Shown here one piece after another: positions 1 to 12,253 of a stretch of DNA of 64,000 bases. A program made the translations under genes and the position numbers. Source of the DNA: Rhipidocladum racemiflorum (Eukaryota > Streptophyta > Magnoliopsida > Poales > Poaceae). The stretch lies in the NCBI GenBank assembly GCA_036346355.1, contig CM070581.1:5952001-6016000 (forward strand), written 5' to 3'. The stretch's first letter is position 1. Each line of letters opens with the position of its first letter. Below the pieces are notes generated by a model. It was not told the origin of the DNA and did not search any database. It saw nothing but the letters and a program-made list of their open reading frames with translations.

Positions 1-768
1 CATATGTCCCACGTCGTTAATCTCCACCATTAAAACTGTATGCAGGGATTAATTGATTTATATGCATGGCACATTAAATTACATGCAAAGTCATTTTGAA
101 TGGTACGGCACAATCCTATTCTATATAGTGGTACTGCACAGAATTTTTTTCCAGTTACCCCTCCTCGCTGCTTCGTCTAGGCACGTGCGTTAAACGGGAC
201 AACACTACGGAGGTCGCGGAGACTTCAATTAGTTAGTTAGTGTGTCTACGTGGTATGTGTTGTATATAGGTTTTGTATGTTCGCCTTATACCTCTCAGAA
301 AAAAAAAAAACTTACTTAGTGCTAATAGTTTATCGGTCGAGATCTTATGTACTTGGGCATCTGTGGCTGAGATCTATATGTATGGTGCAAATAAAGGCCC
401 AAGTGTTGCCCCAAAAAATACATCGGATGTGTTTGTTTAAGTTGCTCAGTCTAGAGAAGCTGATATATGCATAAATTAGTGTGCTTGTATTGATTTGTAA
501 AGCTTGCTATCTCTGTTCTATTGCTATCTCTATTCTATTTAACTTGTTTTGAATGTTGATACAGTCTTCCATAAATATTTAATTATATATTTGTAGTCTC
601 CCCGTAGAAAAAAATACAAGACATATTTTAACTTGGTGCAGTCTCCAAAATTTGGCTTTCAATGTTATTTTTTTAATAATATTTTGTTCATAGCTACAAA
701 CCTATAACCATCATAATTATAAAAAAAACACTCTTAGATACGAATTGAACAATATCACTTTTGAGTAG

Positions 769-772
<4 letters not shown>
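1..772. other. AT-rich flank without a recognisable gene
   Basis: I see no credible gene here. A 74-residue frame at 250-474 has no recognisable motif. Within it, about 330-440 matches, in inverted orientation, a segment at about 48,425-48,560, so this part belongs to a dispersed repeat. Confidence 0.5.
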
Positions 773-850
<78 letters not shown>

Positions 851-862
851 GTATATATATAT
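773..862. repeat. TA/TATG microsatellite
   Basis: An almost uninterrupted run of TA dinucleotides with interspersed TATG units. Short tyrosine/isoleucine-rich frames across it are artefacts of the repeat. Confidence 0.95.
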
Positions 863-1230
863 GAAGCCTTTTCTGTACTCTTGGGAGTATCGCATTCTCG
901 CATCCAAGATACCACTTAAACGAATGTGTTATACTCTTTTATCACTTTCAGTATACTCCAATAATAATTCTAAGATACTACAATGCGACATTGTTGAAAA
1001 AAATTCATCAGAGCCATTTATTTCTAGGTATATACCGTTTTTCATGTATAAAAAGAGTATATAAATAAATTATGCTACAAAATGTGGGTTTTGATGAAAT
1101 TTTTCATGAAACTCACTTTGGAGTATCTTATAATTAGTATTAGAGTATACTCAAAAGGATAAACAAGTATAATAACATCATTTATGCAGTATATTGAGAG
1201 TGGGAGTACATACTCCCAGGAGTATGCAAC

Positions 1231-1234
<4 letters not shown>

Positions 1235-1304
<70 letters not shown>
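1235..1304. repeat. Compound CT then TA microsatellite
   Basis: About 15 CT units run directly into about 20 TA units. The peptide frame that reads through it (serine/leucine then tyrosine/isoleucine) is not a gene. Confidence 0.95.
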
Positions 1305-1308
<4 letters not shown>

Positions 1309-1680
1309 TAGTTAGATTAGTTATTAATCAAAAATTATTTTCTACGGTTATGGATTCCACGACTTCGGATCTAAAACATTTGCCCGAAATGGCTGTAATG
1401 GAACCCATGTCCATAAGCAGTGCTCGCCGCTGCTACCATTCGACATCGATCGCCACCGATCGTTTCGATGGTTGACGGGTTTGAAGGCATCAAAGGTGAC
1501 TAGAAGGTGACGCAATGTATATGACGCGATATAGAATCCCTTGGTTGATGTCAATTGTCACCTAATGGAGGAAGGGCAGGCAAAGGAAATCAAATTAATC
1601 AATTGACGTGTTTTAATTTATCTTTGTACTGTATATATGAAGGACCGGAATGATGGTTAGAAGGAAGATGAATAATCCCA
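1305..1680. other. Unassigned stretch between microsatellite and duplicated block
   Basis: No gene or named repeat was recognised. Short frames exist on both strands but show no motif. Confidence 0.4.
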
Positions 1681-1699
1681 AATAAATTTTTATTTCTTA

Positions 1700-2700
1700 A
1701 ATAGAATTCAATCAAAACCTCTTTTCGAATAATTTAGTACAAAAGAGTAAAACAGAACAAAAATGAAACTTGAAATGCACCTCCTTATGGATGTTAAGAA
1801 CATATTCCAACCTTCAATCACAAGGATTGAAGTCAAAGTCTCGACCTTCAATCAATCAAAAGAATAGTGCATCAAGAATCTAAAATCTTGATCTTAGACT
1901 TACTCATGGGTTTTGATGATCAAAATAATCATAAGCCATCTCCCACACGTCAAAGCAAGCAATAACTCAAGAGAAGAACTCCAAAAACACAATCAACAAT
2001 GATTTAAGATTTAGCAAAAGATCGGTTCTAGAGAGAAATAAGAGGCGATTGCCTAGGTGATTGGGATATGATCTAAGAAAGATTCATCCTTTAATCACTC
2101 ATTCTTAGCACAAAATCCACAAGCATTTAGAAGAAGGGAAAGCAAATCCAAATGTGCATAATTTAAATTGCAGGAAAGTAAATACCAAAATTTTACCCAT
2201 AAATCGAATCCAAGCAAAACCTCTCTTCAAATGATTCAGTGCAAAAGAGTAAAACAAATCAAAAACAAAACATGAAATGCACATTCTTATAGATGTCAAG
2301 AACCTATTCCAAACCTTCAATCACAAGGATTGAAGTCAAAGTCCCAGCCTTTAACCAATCAAAGGAAGAGTACACCAAGAATCCAAATTCTTAGTCTTGG
2401 ACTTGTTCGTGGGGTTTTGATGATCAAAATGATATTGGGCCACCTCCCACACGTCAAAGCAAGCAAGAACTCAAGATAAGAACTCCAAGAACACAATCGA
2501 CAACAATTTCTTGAAGATTTAGCAGAAGATCGGTTCTAGAGAGAAATAAGAGAGGCAGGGGCTAGGTGATTGAGATATGATTTAAAGAATATTCATTCTT
2601 CAATCACTGCATCCTTGGCACAAAATCCATAAGCATTTAGAAGGAGGGGAAGCAAATCCAAATATGCAGAATTTAAATTGCAGGAAAGTAAATACTGAAT
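1700..2700. repeat. Tandem duplication, about 500-bp unit
   Basis: The stretch starting near 1,705 recurs from about 2,205 with the same order of landmarks. These include a motif close to TGAAATGCAC, a run reading AATCACAAGGATTGAAGTCA, and a block ending in AATTTAAATTGCAGGAAAGT. The copies differ by many substitutions and small indels, so the duplication is old. The block sits upstream (on + coordinates) of a reverse-strand TATA box and may be part of an old LTR transcribed on the minus strand. Confidence 0.75.
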
Positions 2701-2868
2701 TTAAATTGCGGAATGTAAAGACATAATGTAAATACGGAATTTAAATTCAGACGTAAAGTAAAGTAAATTTTTATTTTTCTAGTTCAATGTTTACAAAGCA
2801 TGACAATAAGGTGACCAAAGCTTAAAGGAGTACAAAAACCTTCAAGGGAGGGCCACCCCTCTCCCCCT

Positions 2869-2878
2869 CTATTTATAG
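2869..2878 (-). promoter_or_regulatory. TATA box of a possible old LTR promoter
   Basis: Read on the minus strand this is CTATAAATAG followed by a purine-rich G/A leader, a layout typical of LTR core promoters. The CACTA element at 3,065 is inserted just upstream of it in minus-strand terms. I found no LTR ends, so this stays a suggestion. Confidence 0.35.
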
Positions 2879-3083
2879 CAACTTTGGAGCAATCTCCACC
2901 CTTAATACTTTTTTGGCCCTCAAGAAACCTCATCAAGGGTTGAGATTCACTCCCTCATACATGGGCTAACCCGCAACCCAATAGCATAATGGGTTTTGCA
3001 TACTTCTCAAAGCGAGCTAACTAGGCTGCTACTCCATCCTCTAAACCGCAATCCAACAGCTCTCCACTACTACAGATCCGTAC

Positions 3084-3578
3084 ATCACAATCGGTTCTTT
3101 TTAGTCATCACAGTCGGTTTTGGTGGCGATACAAAGTCCAACGACAGTGATAAGGTAGATATATCACAGTCGGTTTTTAACCGATACTAATAATACATTA
3201 TCACTATCGGTTCTTTTTAGGAACCGACTGTGATATTACACTTATCACAATCGGTTTTCTCTTAGAACCGATTGCGATAAGTATAATATCACAATCGGTT
3301 CTTTTTTAGAACCGATACAAATGATTACATTATCACCATCGGTTCATTTGTAGAACCGATGGGGATAAGAATAATATCACAATCGGTTCATTTGTAGAAC
3401 CGATTCAAATTATTACATTATCACAATCGGTTTTTATTGAAACCGATGGGGATAAGAATATTATCAAAATCGGTTCTTTATGCAAACCGATTGCGATATT
3501 TAAACATATCCCAATCGGTTCCACTAAGAACCGATTGTGATATCAGATTTATCCCAATCGGTTCCAACCAAGAACCGA
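3084..3578. repeat. CACTA subterminal repeat array, left end
   Basis: About 16 copies of a core like ATCACAATCGGTT occur in both orientations, often as inverted pairs that form short hairpins around T/A-rich spacers. In well-studied CACTA elements such subterminal motifs are the binding sites of the TNPA-type protein. The matching right-end array is at 14,578-14,952. Confidence 0.9.
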
Positions 3579-3824
3579 CAGATGATTTTTTACCGCCCAT
3601 CGTCCTAAAATGGCCTCGCATTGACAACATGACATTCATCACAATCCACAATATCACGTAACATATACATCACAATCTACACACATTACATTCAAATTAA
3701 TATTGTTTACAATCTGTAATGTATCACATTAACATTCAGATAAATTTTGTTTACACTTTATGGACTAGTATTTGCTTGAATGGTCTCTATATCTACCATC
3801 ATCCGTTATAACTTCATGGCCCGA

Positions 3825-6800
3825 CTAATCGCATAAATGGTCTCGTAATTTCTTGAGATCAGCGTTGGCTAGGCTCTTCCGGATGATATCAAGGTCCTGC
3901 AAAATAGATAGTAGTGCACTAATATATTTAAATCTTAAATTGGAACAAAAACACATGCTGATAGTATTATGCTTGTAAACAAATATCACATAGACAAAGA
4001 GTGCAAATAATCTGCTTATACCTTAGGGAAAAGATGTGAGCGACCAACCAAAATCAGCATGTGATGCATCACGTAAAAGCCACACGTATCATCGCACCTT
4101 GTTGATGACATCGTGAACAAAGAAACTTAAATTAGGAGACGAATTAAAAATAGGTGTAAGAAAAATTCCTATGATAGACACTTGTACCTTGAAGCGCTCC
4201 ACTCGAGTTTGGTGCCTTGTTTATCATTGTGTCGGCCACGCTCAAAGCAACGTAAGACATGAAAGCCCTATACATTGGAGAGATGCCATGCATTGAGGTT
4301 AAAAATACCTAACGTAGTTCAATATGTAAAGCGTTAGGTTAGAGGAATATACTTACTGGCAAAACAAAGCCTCGATCGCATAGTCCATCGGTCTATTTTC
4401 GAGTGAGTTCAACGTGTAGACCTTGTTTTGACTCGGAACAACCACAAGTAGAACCCAATGGTTGCTTATTAAACGGTACACAATGCAAGAGAATAAGTTA
4501 ATACAAGGTTGAAGTGTGTACATGTAATTGAATTGTATAGTAGTACATACTCCTGGTGGTATGGGAAGAGAATGAAGTCCTTGTCTGCCTCGTCATGCAA
4601 TGCCTGCTTGATGTATCCTGCAAGGAACTCCGATTGATACTTAGCCATGATCGCAGACACCATCTCGGGGTCGACAAACCCGACAGGTGTCGACCCGCCA
4701 CGGCTCACGCCTCATGATCCTGCAATTCATGTCAATTGTTAAAAATATAATACAAAATCAATAAATAGTCATCTCGATTGAGTATGGTGCGAGACTCACA
4801 AACATTCGAGGATCGTATGGTAGAAATATCGACGGCTTTCAAGTCAGTACATAAAGTACTGAGATCCTCAAATCGACCGAAAGGTCCCATCCTCGTTGCG
4901 GTGGAATTGGCCCGCTCGATACTTCACTATGAAATCGTGGCGAGGCTCGGCCTCATGTGACCTATCGATGTACCATCCATGTAGGTGATTTAGTGAACAA
5001 GCCCAAAGAATTCAATTCTTGGCTTGGGAGAAAGGGCTTTCCATGTATGTACCGCTTGTGATCATCAGGGTGCTCTGTGCTCCTCGACAACTTTGCCTTC
5101 TTCACGGAGGGACTCTGAACTCGCTTTGTATCTTTCGTCATCGTGGTAGAAGTCCTTTGCGCCCCACTGCAAGAATAAAGATTTGCACCGCAGCGTAGGT
5201 GCAGGAGGTGCTTCAGCGTAGGTGCAGGAGGTGCACCAGCGTAGGTGCAGGTTGTGCAGAGGTGCAAACAGCGTGGCGTAGGAGCATGTGCAGCAGGAGT
5301 AGGAGCAGCAGTAGTAGGAGCAGGAGCAGCAGCAGCAGCAGTAGTACCAGGAGCAGCAGCAGTAGTACCAGCCAGTGAGCGATGTGAGGAGCAGCAGTGA
5401 GTAGGAGGAAGCAAGATGCGATAGCATGTGAGCAAAGACCAAGAGCGCACTAGCATTCAGCGATAGTGAGTAGTAGCAGCGATAGCGATGCAGCGATAGC
5501 AGCGATAGCGCATAGCAGCAGTGAGCGATAGCGATAGCGAGTGCCAGCTTGTACCAAAGCCGAGCGTAGTGGTAGCAGTAGTACCAGCAGTAGCGGCAGC
5601 AGGAGGAGGTGCTTGCACTACGACACCCGTCGCGGGCCACTTGATGAACGACATCCGTGCTTGCCCGAGAGTGGTGATATCTTCGTTCGGGGGGAACTCC
5701 AGGGCATGAGACATGTAAACATCGTGGACATAGTCCACCTGCACCCTCATGTAGCCCATCCCCAAAGGTATACCATGCACCGTGTCATCCTCCTTGCTTG
5801 GAAATGCAACCCCGCGCCAGCCTCAATCAGATTCCGTCGCCGATCGTGACTAGCCGGCACTTGGCGGGACCCTGCAAGAAGTGATCAAGATCTTCATCAT
5901 AACTGTGTTAAGCTTACTCATGTACCTTTTGGTCTGAAACAGCTTATTACCTTGAGGTGTGGAATGCATAGTTCCTTATTGGAAGCGCAATGCTAGGGCG
6001 TAGCATAGGCGATGGTTGAGGAATCTGATTCGGGAGAACATCGCCATCATCTCAAATCATCATCTTAGCCTTTAACTCCTCCTTCAACTCCTCCTTCATC
6101 TGCAAACGGATCCGCGCCTCACGTGCTTCCCATGATCTTGCCACTGGCACCTGACGCCGCTCTCCTCTACAAAGAAGGACCTCTTCGTGATACCCACTCG
6201 CGGCAAGCACCCGCCCCTTATGATCGGGCTTCCGATTGCCGAACACAGATGTCCCGTGACCCTTGGCTTTGAAATGATCCTTGCTCTTTTGCGTGCTTAC
6301 CTCCTCCCGCAGTCGCAAATATAAATTATTACTAAAATACAATGGGAATATAATATGCAATGTACTATGTTAGATATCTTACGATGGTCGTGACGATCCT
6401 GCGGCCGCGGGTTTGGAATGACAATCTGACCGTCGAGGTTTTCTTCGTCCTCGCTAATACCCACAGCGTGCCCGCTTCCTCGCATATGTGGGAGTAAGGC
6501 ATCGTTGTCCCAGAGGTTGCACACTCGGAGGCTAGTCGCACCCACTCGCTTTCTTCCTCACGCACTCCACCGGAACCGAGGTGGTGCGCGTGTGTGTTAC
6601 GCCTCAGATAGCGATATTCTTCTCTCTCGGCTCCTCCGCCTGGGCGCATCCTCATCCTTGTGAACTCCTCCCAAACCTCTGTGTAACAAATGGATACCTT
6701 TGGAAGGGAGTACGGTCTTTCAACACGAACTCGGCATGCATGGTCACCCTGAAATGCCTCAAAGCCACACCCATTCTCTTCAAGGCGCACTGCCTCGCAT

Positions 6801-7119
6801 TGATTTCATCTTCCTCCTGGTATAATCCATTTTCCCTTAACTTCGCCCCACAGTCGGTTCTTACGCTGTCGCTTACTTCCTTCCTCCAGTCCTTAATTGT
6901 GATCGGCACTCGCTCCCTCACCAATTGGCCGATAAAAGAGGAGTAGCGCCCCTTAAACTGCCAGACCCGTGCAAACCCCACGGCATTGAAGTGGAGCACT
7001 TGCGGCGTTCTCCCTGTGGCTCCTTTATTCGGTCCTCCGGCCTTTCTAACCTTCCTCGATGGGGTAGCAGGACCTTCTTCTCTCTCGGGCGTTGAGCCGG
7101 TGCTCTCTCTTTGCGACAT
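3825..7119 (-). CDS. CACTA second gene: Ptta/En-Spm transposase-like protein with Ulp1 (C48) C-terminus, multi-exon
   Basis: The ATG is at 7117-7119 and the first coding block runs to about 6,652, with the WEEF...HHLGxGG region following in other frames. This matches plant Ptta/En-Spm proteins (Transposase_24 type). Next come a lysine/glutamate-rich coiled segment (about 6,052-6,330), a PLG...VRVxVD block with a WP motif (5,620-5,780), and a low-complexity alanine/proline stretch. The last exons, which I placed by splice signals, are about 4551-4730, 4357-4464, 4188-4267, 4022-4125 and 3825-3896. They encode a Ulp1-like fold with NHWVLLVV (catalytic His) and CDDTCGFYVM (catalytic Cys). The Asp position of the triad reads Asn (YTLNS) and the usual oxyanion Gln is missing. 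The exon model is by eye; some middle parts change frame. Confidence 0.6.
5180..5625. repeat. CAG/GTA-rich low-complexity and minisatellite DNA inside the CACTA second gene
   Basis: Repeats of a unit like CAGCGTAGGTGCAGGAGGTG (about 5,205-5,265) are followed by AGCAGCAGTAGTACC-type units up to about 5,620. On the minus strand this can encode Ala/Pro/Thr-rich sequence between the Ptta-like and Ulp1-like parts. Three frames are partly open, so frame alone is no evidence here. Confidence 0.75.
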
Positions 7120-7204
7120 TTCAAGTAAGTACGTATATTGTCAAACCTAAACTTCATGAGAGGAAGCAATTCAAATTTCACATAATAGAAAGCAATTCAC
7201 ATGT

Positions 7205-7579
7205 CTATCTCAGACCGACTAAGTAATGCACGTACTCAACGATGACTCCTAATCTCTAATTAGGTTAGGTCCTAATCCCATTCGAGGATATGTGGTTCGA
7301 GCAAGTTCCTAAGCTGTTGTACAACTCTAGAAAATTTAGGGACATCTTCATTGTTCTTCAAATACACGCCTCGACAACAGGTCAAGAGGGTGTGTATTCG
7401 AAGAACACCAGGGAGATGTCACAAACTTTCTAGAGTTTGTACAACGACTTAGGAACTTGCCCGAGCCACATATCCTCGAACTGCCCAAAAACGTGGATAC
7501 TGAGATCGCTTATTTATAAATATGCCATTTTAGCATACTTATAAACAAGCACCCTCGAACGGGAGACGCATAGGTTACG
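7205..7579 (-). promoter_or_regulatory. Duplicated leader with foldback, copy 1 (before second CACTA gene)
   Basis: This stretch lies just upstream of the second gene's ATG on the minus strand. It is a clear copy of 12,254-12,652, which lies just upstream of the TNP2 ATG. Within it, 7281-7480 folds back on itself: the left arm begins TTCGAGGATATGTGG and the right arm ends CCACATATCCTCGAA, with about 90-nt arms and few mismatches. The outer part shared by both copies includes CTTATTTATAAATATGCC, a possible TATA region. I infer a common promoter or 5' leader for the two transposon genes. Confidence 0.7.
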
Positions 7580-7840
7580 CAACTAAACTCGATAATAAAG
7601 TGCGATAATATAGCATGTGTTACAAGTTTCAAATTGCAATGATTGATTGCTCTCAGATTGCTATAGAAGGGTTGCTAAATTAATTAGCCGTCCAACTTCT
7701 AGATGGCCAATATATCACCGGCTATTACATCTAAAAATTTAAGGATTACACAACCCTAGAACAAAGATCGCTTCTAGCACGTAAAACAACAAGTACAAAG
7801 ATAATATCGAATGAATATAGCACTAATCTAACCCTACCAC

Positions 7841-8062
7841 AATGCATTAAGAGCAAGTGCCACCAAATTGTCGACTAAGAGCATAAAGGAATAAGCACAA
7901 GATCAAGCCTCGACTCCTAGAACAATGCATTAAGAGCAAGTGGCACCAAATTGTCACTAAGAGCATAAAGGAATAAGCACAAGATCAGCTCGACCTAGAA
8001 CAATGCATTAAGAGCAAGTGGCACCAAATTGTCACTAAGAGCGGTGTTGTTCTAGGTCTAGC
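7841..8062. repeat. Three-copy tandem repeat, 78-83-bp unit
   Basis: Three units begin near 7841, 7924 and 8002, each starting AATGCATTAAGAGCAAGTG and containing CACCAAATTGTC. The last unit is incomplete. It lies within the CACTA element between the leader and the G-rich block, and I see no coding function. Confidence 0.9.
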
Positions 8063-8159
8063 AAGTTCCTTTAATGATCAGATTAATCAAGCCTCATTCA
8101 AAAGCAATCATCATCGAGCTATTTACAACCAATTACAGCCACAATCAAATACATCTTAC

Positions 8160-8525
8160 AAAGGCGCCGAACCGAGTCGGCAATGGGGAGGAGCCGATGG
8201 GGACGCGCAGATGGGGGGACGAGCCGAGGAGGAGGCGCTGGGGAGGACCCAGAGGGGAGGCGCCGGGGAGGGCGCCACGGGATACCCGCCAATGGGGAGC
8301 GGGGAGGCGGCGCCGGGAGGACTCAGAGGAGGCGCCAGGGAGGCGCCACGGATACCCGCCAATGGGGAGGAGCCGGGGAGGCGGCCGGGGGGAGGACCCA
8401 GAGGGGTAGGCGCCCGGTCGGGAGGTGGTCAAGCTAGGGTGTGGGAGGAGGCGAGGGGGAGGCGCCTGGCCGGGAGGTGGTCAAGCTTAGGTGCGGGAGG
8501 TGGTGGAGCTAGGGTTGTGGAATGA
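8160..8525. repeat. G-rich block with internal 72-bp repeat
   Basis: A strongly G-rich (plus strand) block whose unit around ATACCCGCCAATGGGGAG occurs at about 8,282 and 8,353. All six frames are partly open, giving Arg/Gly- or Pro/Ser-rich peptides typical of GC-biased DNA. It could be a 5' exon of the minus-strand second gene, but no splice link was found. G-runs could form quadruplexes. Confidence 0.6.
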
Positions 8526-8594
8526 ATTGAAGCGAAATCGATCTTGGCCGAAATGAACTGAGTGTGCGCACTAAATGAAAATGCTCGGGTTTTA

Positions 8595-8762
8595 TCACGG
8601 TCGTTTCTATAGAAAAACCGATCGCAATTATCTTGACTATACATTGCCGGTTCTATAGAACAACCGATCGCAATATGTGGAGTATCTGTGTCGGTTCTTT
8701 AAAAGAACCGATCGTAATTATACTATCTGTGTCGGTTTCCTAAAGAACCGATTGTGATAACT
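8595..8762. repeat. Internal cluster of CACTA terminal-type motifs (between the two minus-strand genes)
   Basis: Four inverted pairs of the CGGTT...AACCGAT motif, spaced about 40-50 bp, sit far from either element end. They lie upstream of the second gene and downstream of the TNP2 stop region. See the matching cluster at 13,068-13,282. Confidence 0.85.
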
Positions 8763-8912
8763 ATGATCCAATTTCTAATTTTTTAAAAACAGAATCTTCA
8801 TTCAAAAGAGTCGAAAAGTCAAATCTTTTTCAAATTTGCTATACTATAAGATCCATTTGACATATATATTCTACAAAATGCCACATTATACAGGGAATTC
8901 TTACAACATAAT

Positions 8913-11900
8913 TTATTTAAAATACAACCCTTCTTGATGATCTACACGCATGTAATGTGTTCCATGTGTGCCGTCGTCACCGCTAAGACATGCCCCATCT
9001 GCAAACGGAGGTGTTTCATCAAATTGGTTGTACTCATCTTCATCTACGGCATTTTCAACTCCAACAATCCTCCTCTTGCCATGAAGTACGACGTGCAACC
9101 TCGGATTGGCCGGATCACGCACGTAGAAAACTTGAGTTGCTTGCTTTGCGAGGACGAACGGTTCATCTCTCAGAGGCCGCCTATTCAGATCAACAAGTGT
9201 AAAACCTGTCTTGTCGACCTTAACTCCGTGAGGAAGTCTCACCCACTTACATCGGAACAATGGAACTTGGTATATTCCGTAGTCGAGCTCCCATATTTCT
9301 TCGATCATCCCGTAGTAACAGCTTCATTGCGATTGACGATCCTCTAATTGAGTGATCATCGGACAAAGCATCTATGCTCACACCCACTGCTTTGCACTGC
9401 ACTCTTTGCATCTTGACTTTCAGTATAAAATGTGTAGCCATTAATATCGTAACCTTGCCATGTCTCAGATATTAAATCTTGGTCCATCACCCAACCATTT
9501 GACATCCTCGGTACTAACGGAGACCTTCACCTTTTCTTTGAACCATGTGAGGAATCGATCGTTGTGTTCTCGTGTGATGGAAAGCTCATCCATAAGTGGA
9601 TTCTCTTCCGTAATATCAACTTGTGCCGTTGGATGTATGGATGAACTTCTCGCTGTGTTGCAAGATCGTGAAATGCGCTTTACAAGACATATCAAATTGT
9701 GGGCTCATTAGATTTGACCCAATGGTTCCTTTGCCACCAAGTCTGCCCTCATGACGAGATATAGGAACACCAATCGGTTGTCTTTTACCTAGGTAGTCCA
9801 CGCAGAACTCAATAACCTCTTCACCCCATAACCTTCAATAATACTACCCTCAAGCTTCACCTATTCCTCACGTATGACTTTAATATACCCATGTACCTCT
9901 CGAACGGATACATGTAACGCAGAATGCGGGTCCACAAATCTTAATCTCTCTAATAAGGTGAACAACGAGGTGGACCATGACGTCGAAGAACGACGGGGGA
10001 AATGCATCTCAAGGCGACAAAGAGTCTGCACCACCTCACTTTGTAAGTTGTCCAAAGATATCGGGATCAATAACCTTGCATGAAATCGCATTGAAGAAAT
10101 AGCATAGCTTCGTGATTGCCAACCTCGACGCCATCTCGGTAGGATATTTCGATTGCAACAGGGAGCATTTGGGTCATAAAGACATGACAGTCGTGGGACT
10201 TCATACCGATCAACTTCAAATCATCCATAGACACAAGCTTCTTAATGTTTATGAGTAGCCCGATGGAACTTTAATATCGTGGAGACACTTGCAGAGGTCT
10301 TCTTTCTCTTTCTTGGATAAGGTGTAGCATGCACGGGGATGTACGGCCCTTTTCCATCCTCCTCCATCATCGCAAGCTTGGGCCTGATCCCCATGTAGGT
10401 CATATCGCGGCGAGCATTCACACCATCCTTGGTCTTCCCTGTATGTTCAGCAGATGCCTACCAAATTATCACAAACATTTTTCTCAACGTGCATCACATC
10501 AATACATTGACGACATCTAACTCCTTCCAATATGGTAAGTCCCAAAATATCGACTCTCTTTTCCAAATGGTCCTAGCACGAACAGATTTACGGCTCTTAC
10601 CATACCGAACATCGATATCCTCTACGCTGCGTGAATATACTTGCCTTCCAAATACAGGTCATGGGCTGCACGAACTTCCCTCTTTCCATCAAATTTGTCA
10701 TCCATCTTACGATATCGATGACTTCGGGGTAGAAACCTACGGTGACCCATGTACACCGTTTTCCTCGAATTCGGCAGCCACAAGCTATCAGTGTCCTCTT
10801 CACAAATTGGACAAGCTTTGGCTCCCTTCGTGCTATAGCCCGCCAAATTACCAAAGGCTGGAAAATCATTTATGGTGCAAAATATCATAGCCCGTAGGGT
10901 GAAGTTCTCTCTTTTGTATGCATCCCACACCTCAACCCCCACATTCCACAATTTTACCAAATCCTCAATTAGTGGTGATAGGTACACATCAATATCATTA
11001 CCCGACTGTTTGAGTCCTGAGATTAGCAACGACATCATGATATACTTCCGCTTCATGCATAACCAAGGAGGCAAATTGTAGATACACAACAAAATCGCCA
11101 AGCATCTTGTCGATTGCTCATATTACCAAACTGATTCATACCATCCGTACTCAATCCAAATCTTATGTTCCTAATCTCGGCACCAAACTCCTCATGTTCA
11201 CAATTAATGTTTCTCCATAGAGCCGAATCAGCTGGATGTCTCAACTTGCCATCTTCCTTTCGAGATTCATAATGCCAACGCAAACAATTTTGCCTCTTTA
11301 GGATTTGCAAATAACCGCTCTAAACGGGAATGATGGGCAAATACCACAACACCTTGGTCGGTGCCCCTTTTTTCACATCTTCACCGTGGTCAATTCGGTT
11401 CTTACGCTTCTTGTCATTACGCTTCTCATTTTGTTTGTATCGGGTACACCACAAACAGGACAAATGCGCAGCCTCCTTATGGACGTTGCGGTATAGTATG
11501 CAATCATTTGGACATGCATGTATCCTTTCTATTTCCATTCCCATGGGACATAATAGCTTCTTCGCTTCATAAATACTTGTTGGCAACTCGTTTCCCTCTG
11601 GAAGCATATCCGAAAGAAGTATTAAAAGTGCATTGAAACTTGTATCTGTCCAACGGTGTTTTGCCTTCAGTTCAAACAATGCAAGGACCGAACCCAACTT
11701 GGTGTATTCCCCTTTGCAACCTGAAAACAATGGTTTGGCATCGTCATCCATCAAGCTTTTAAATTTTTCGAACTCTCTTTCCGTGTAATTTCCATCCACA
11801 TCCCGTAACATTTGATCTAAATTATCCTCATCAAACATATCACGCTCCAACTCCTGATCGGCTTCCAGCATATCTTCGTTGCATATCACAGGGGTACTAC

Positions 11901-12144
11901 CTGTCTCCCCATGATGGATCCAACACGTGTAATTCCTCACGAAGCCACGTCGAATCAAATGGCCTTCAATTTGAGATGAGTTGTTAAATCTCCCGAGATT
12001 GGTGCAATCAATACAAGGACAATATATGAACTTTACACCCCTCATAACCATATCTTCTTCTGCAATTCTTATGAACTCCTTAACTCCCCTCTGAAATTCA
12101 GCACTCACACGGCTTTTGTGATACATCCATTCTTCACGGTCCAT
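8913..12144 (-). pseudogene. CACTA TNP2-like transposase (TNPD type), frameshifted
   Basis: The ATG at 12142-12144 follows CTTGTAG, a likely 3' splice site after the leader. Residues about 3-78 form a transposase-associated domain (CPCIDC and HLIRRGF...WIHHGE motifs). Then comes the TNP2 core: YTKL, KKLLCPMGME, RFGLSTDGMNQFG, LPPWLCMKRKY, NDIDVYLSPLIEDL, NDFPAFGNLAGYS. Further on are a DUF4218-like block (about 9,861-10,091: SLDNLQSEVVQTLCRLEMHF) and a C-terminal DUF4216-like block (9,695-8,913: HNDRFLTWFK, GIYQVPLFRCKWV). The frame changes by single bases near 11,330, near 11,095 and twice in 9,870-10,030. Family members mediate cut-and-paste transposition. This copy cannot give a full-length protein unless several of these shifts are introns or assembly errors. 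Confidence 0.85.
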
Positions 12145-12253
12145 CTACAAGTAAACCGCAAACAATAAATTAATAATGCCCTAATCAATGAAATAAAAAA
12201 AGAAGGGTTGAACCCGAAAACAATATTTTTGTTGAATGATCTTAAAGAAACGT

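Noticed and set aside
694..1475. Tyr/Ile-rich peptide frames
   Set aside because: They read through TA and CT microsatellites and have no other support.
3084..3578. CRISPR-like regularly spaced repeats
   Set aside because: Alternating inverted copies with variable AT spacers, located next to a CACTA terminus with target duplication; this is a transposon subterminal array in a plant genome.
8074..8525. Overlapping Arg/Gly- and Pro-rich frames
   Set aside because: Six-frame openness from a G-rich repeat; no start context, splice link or motif.
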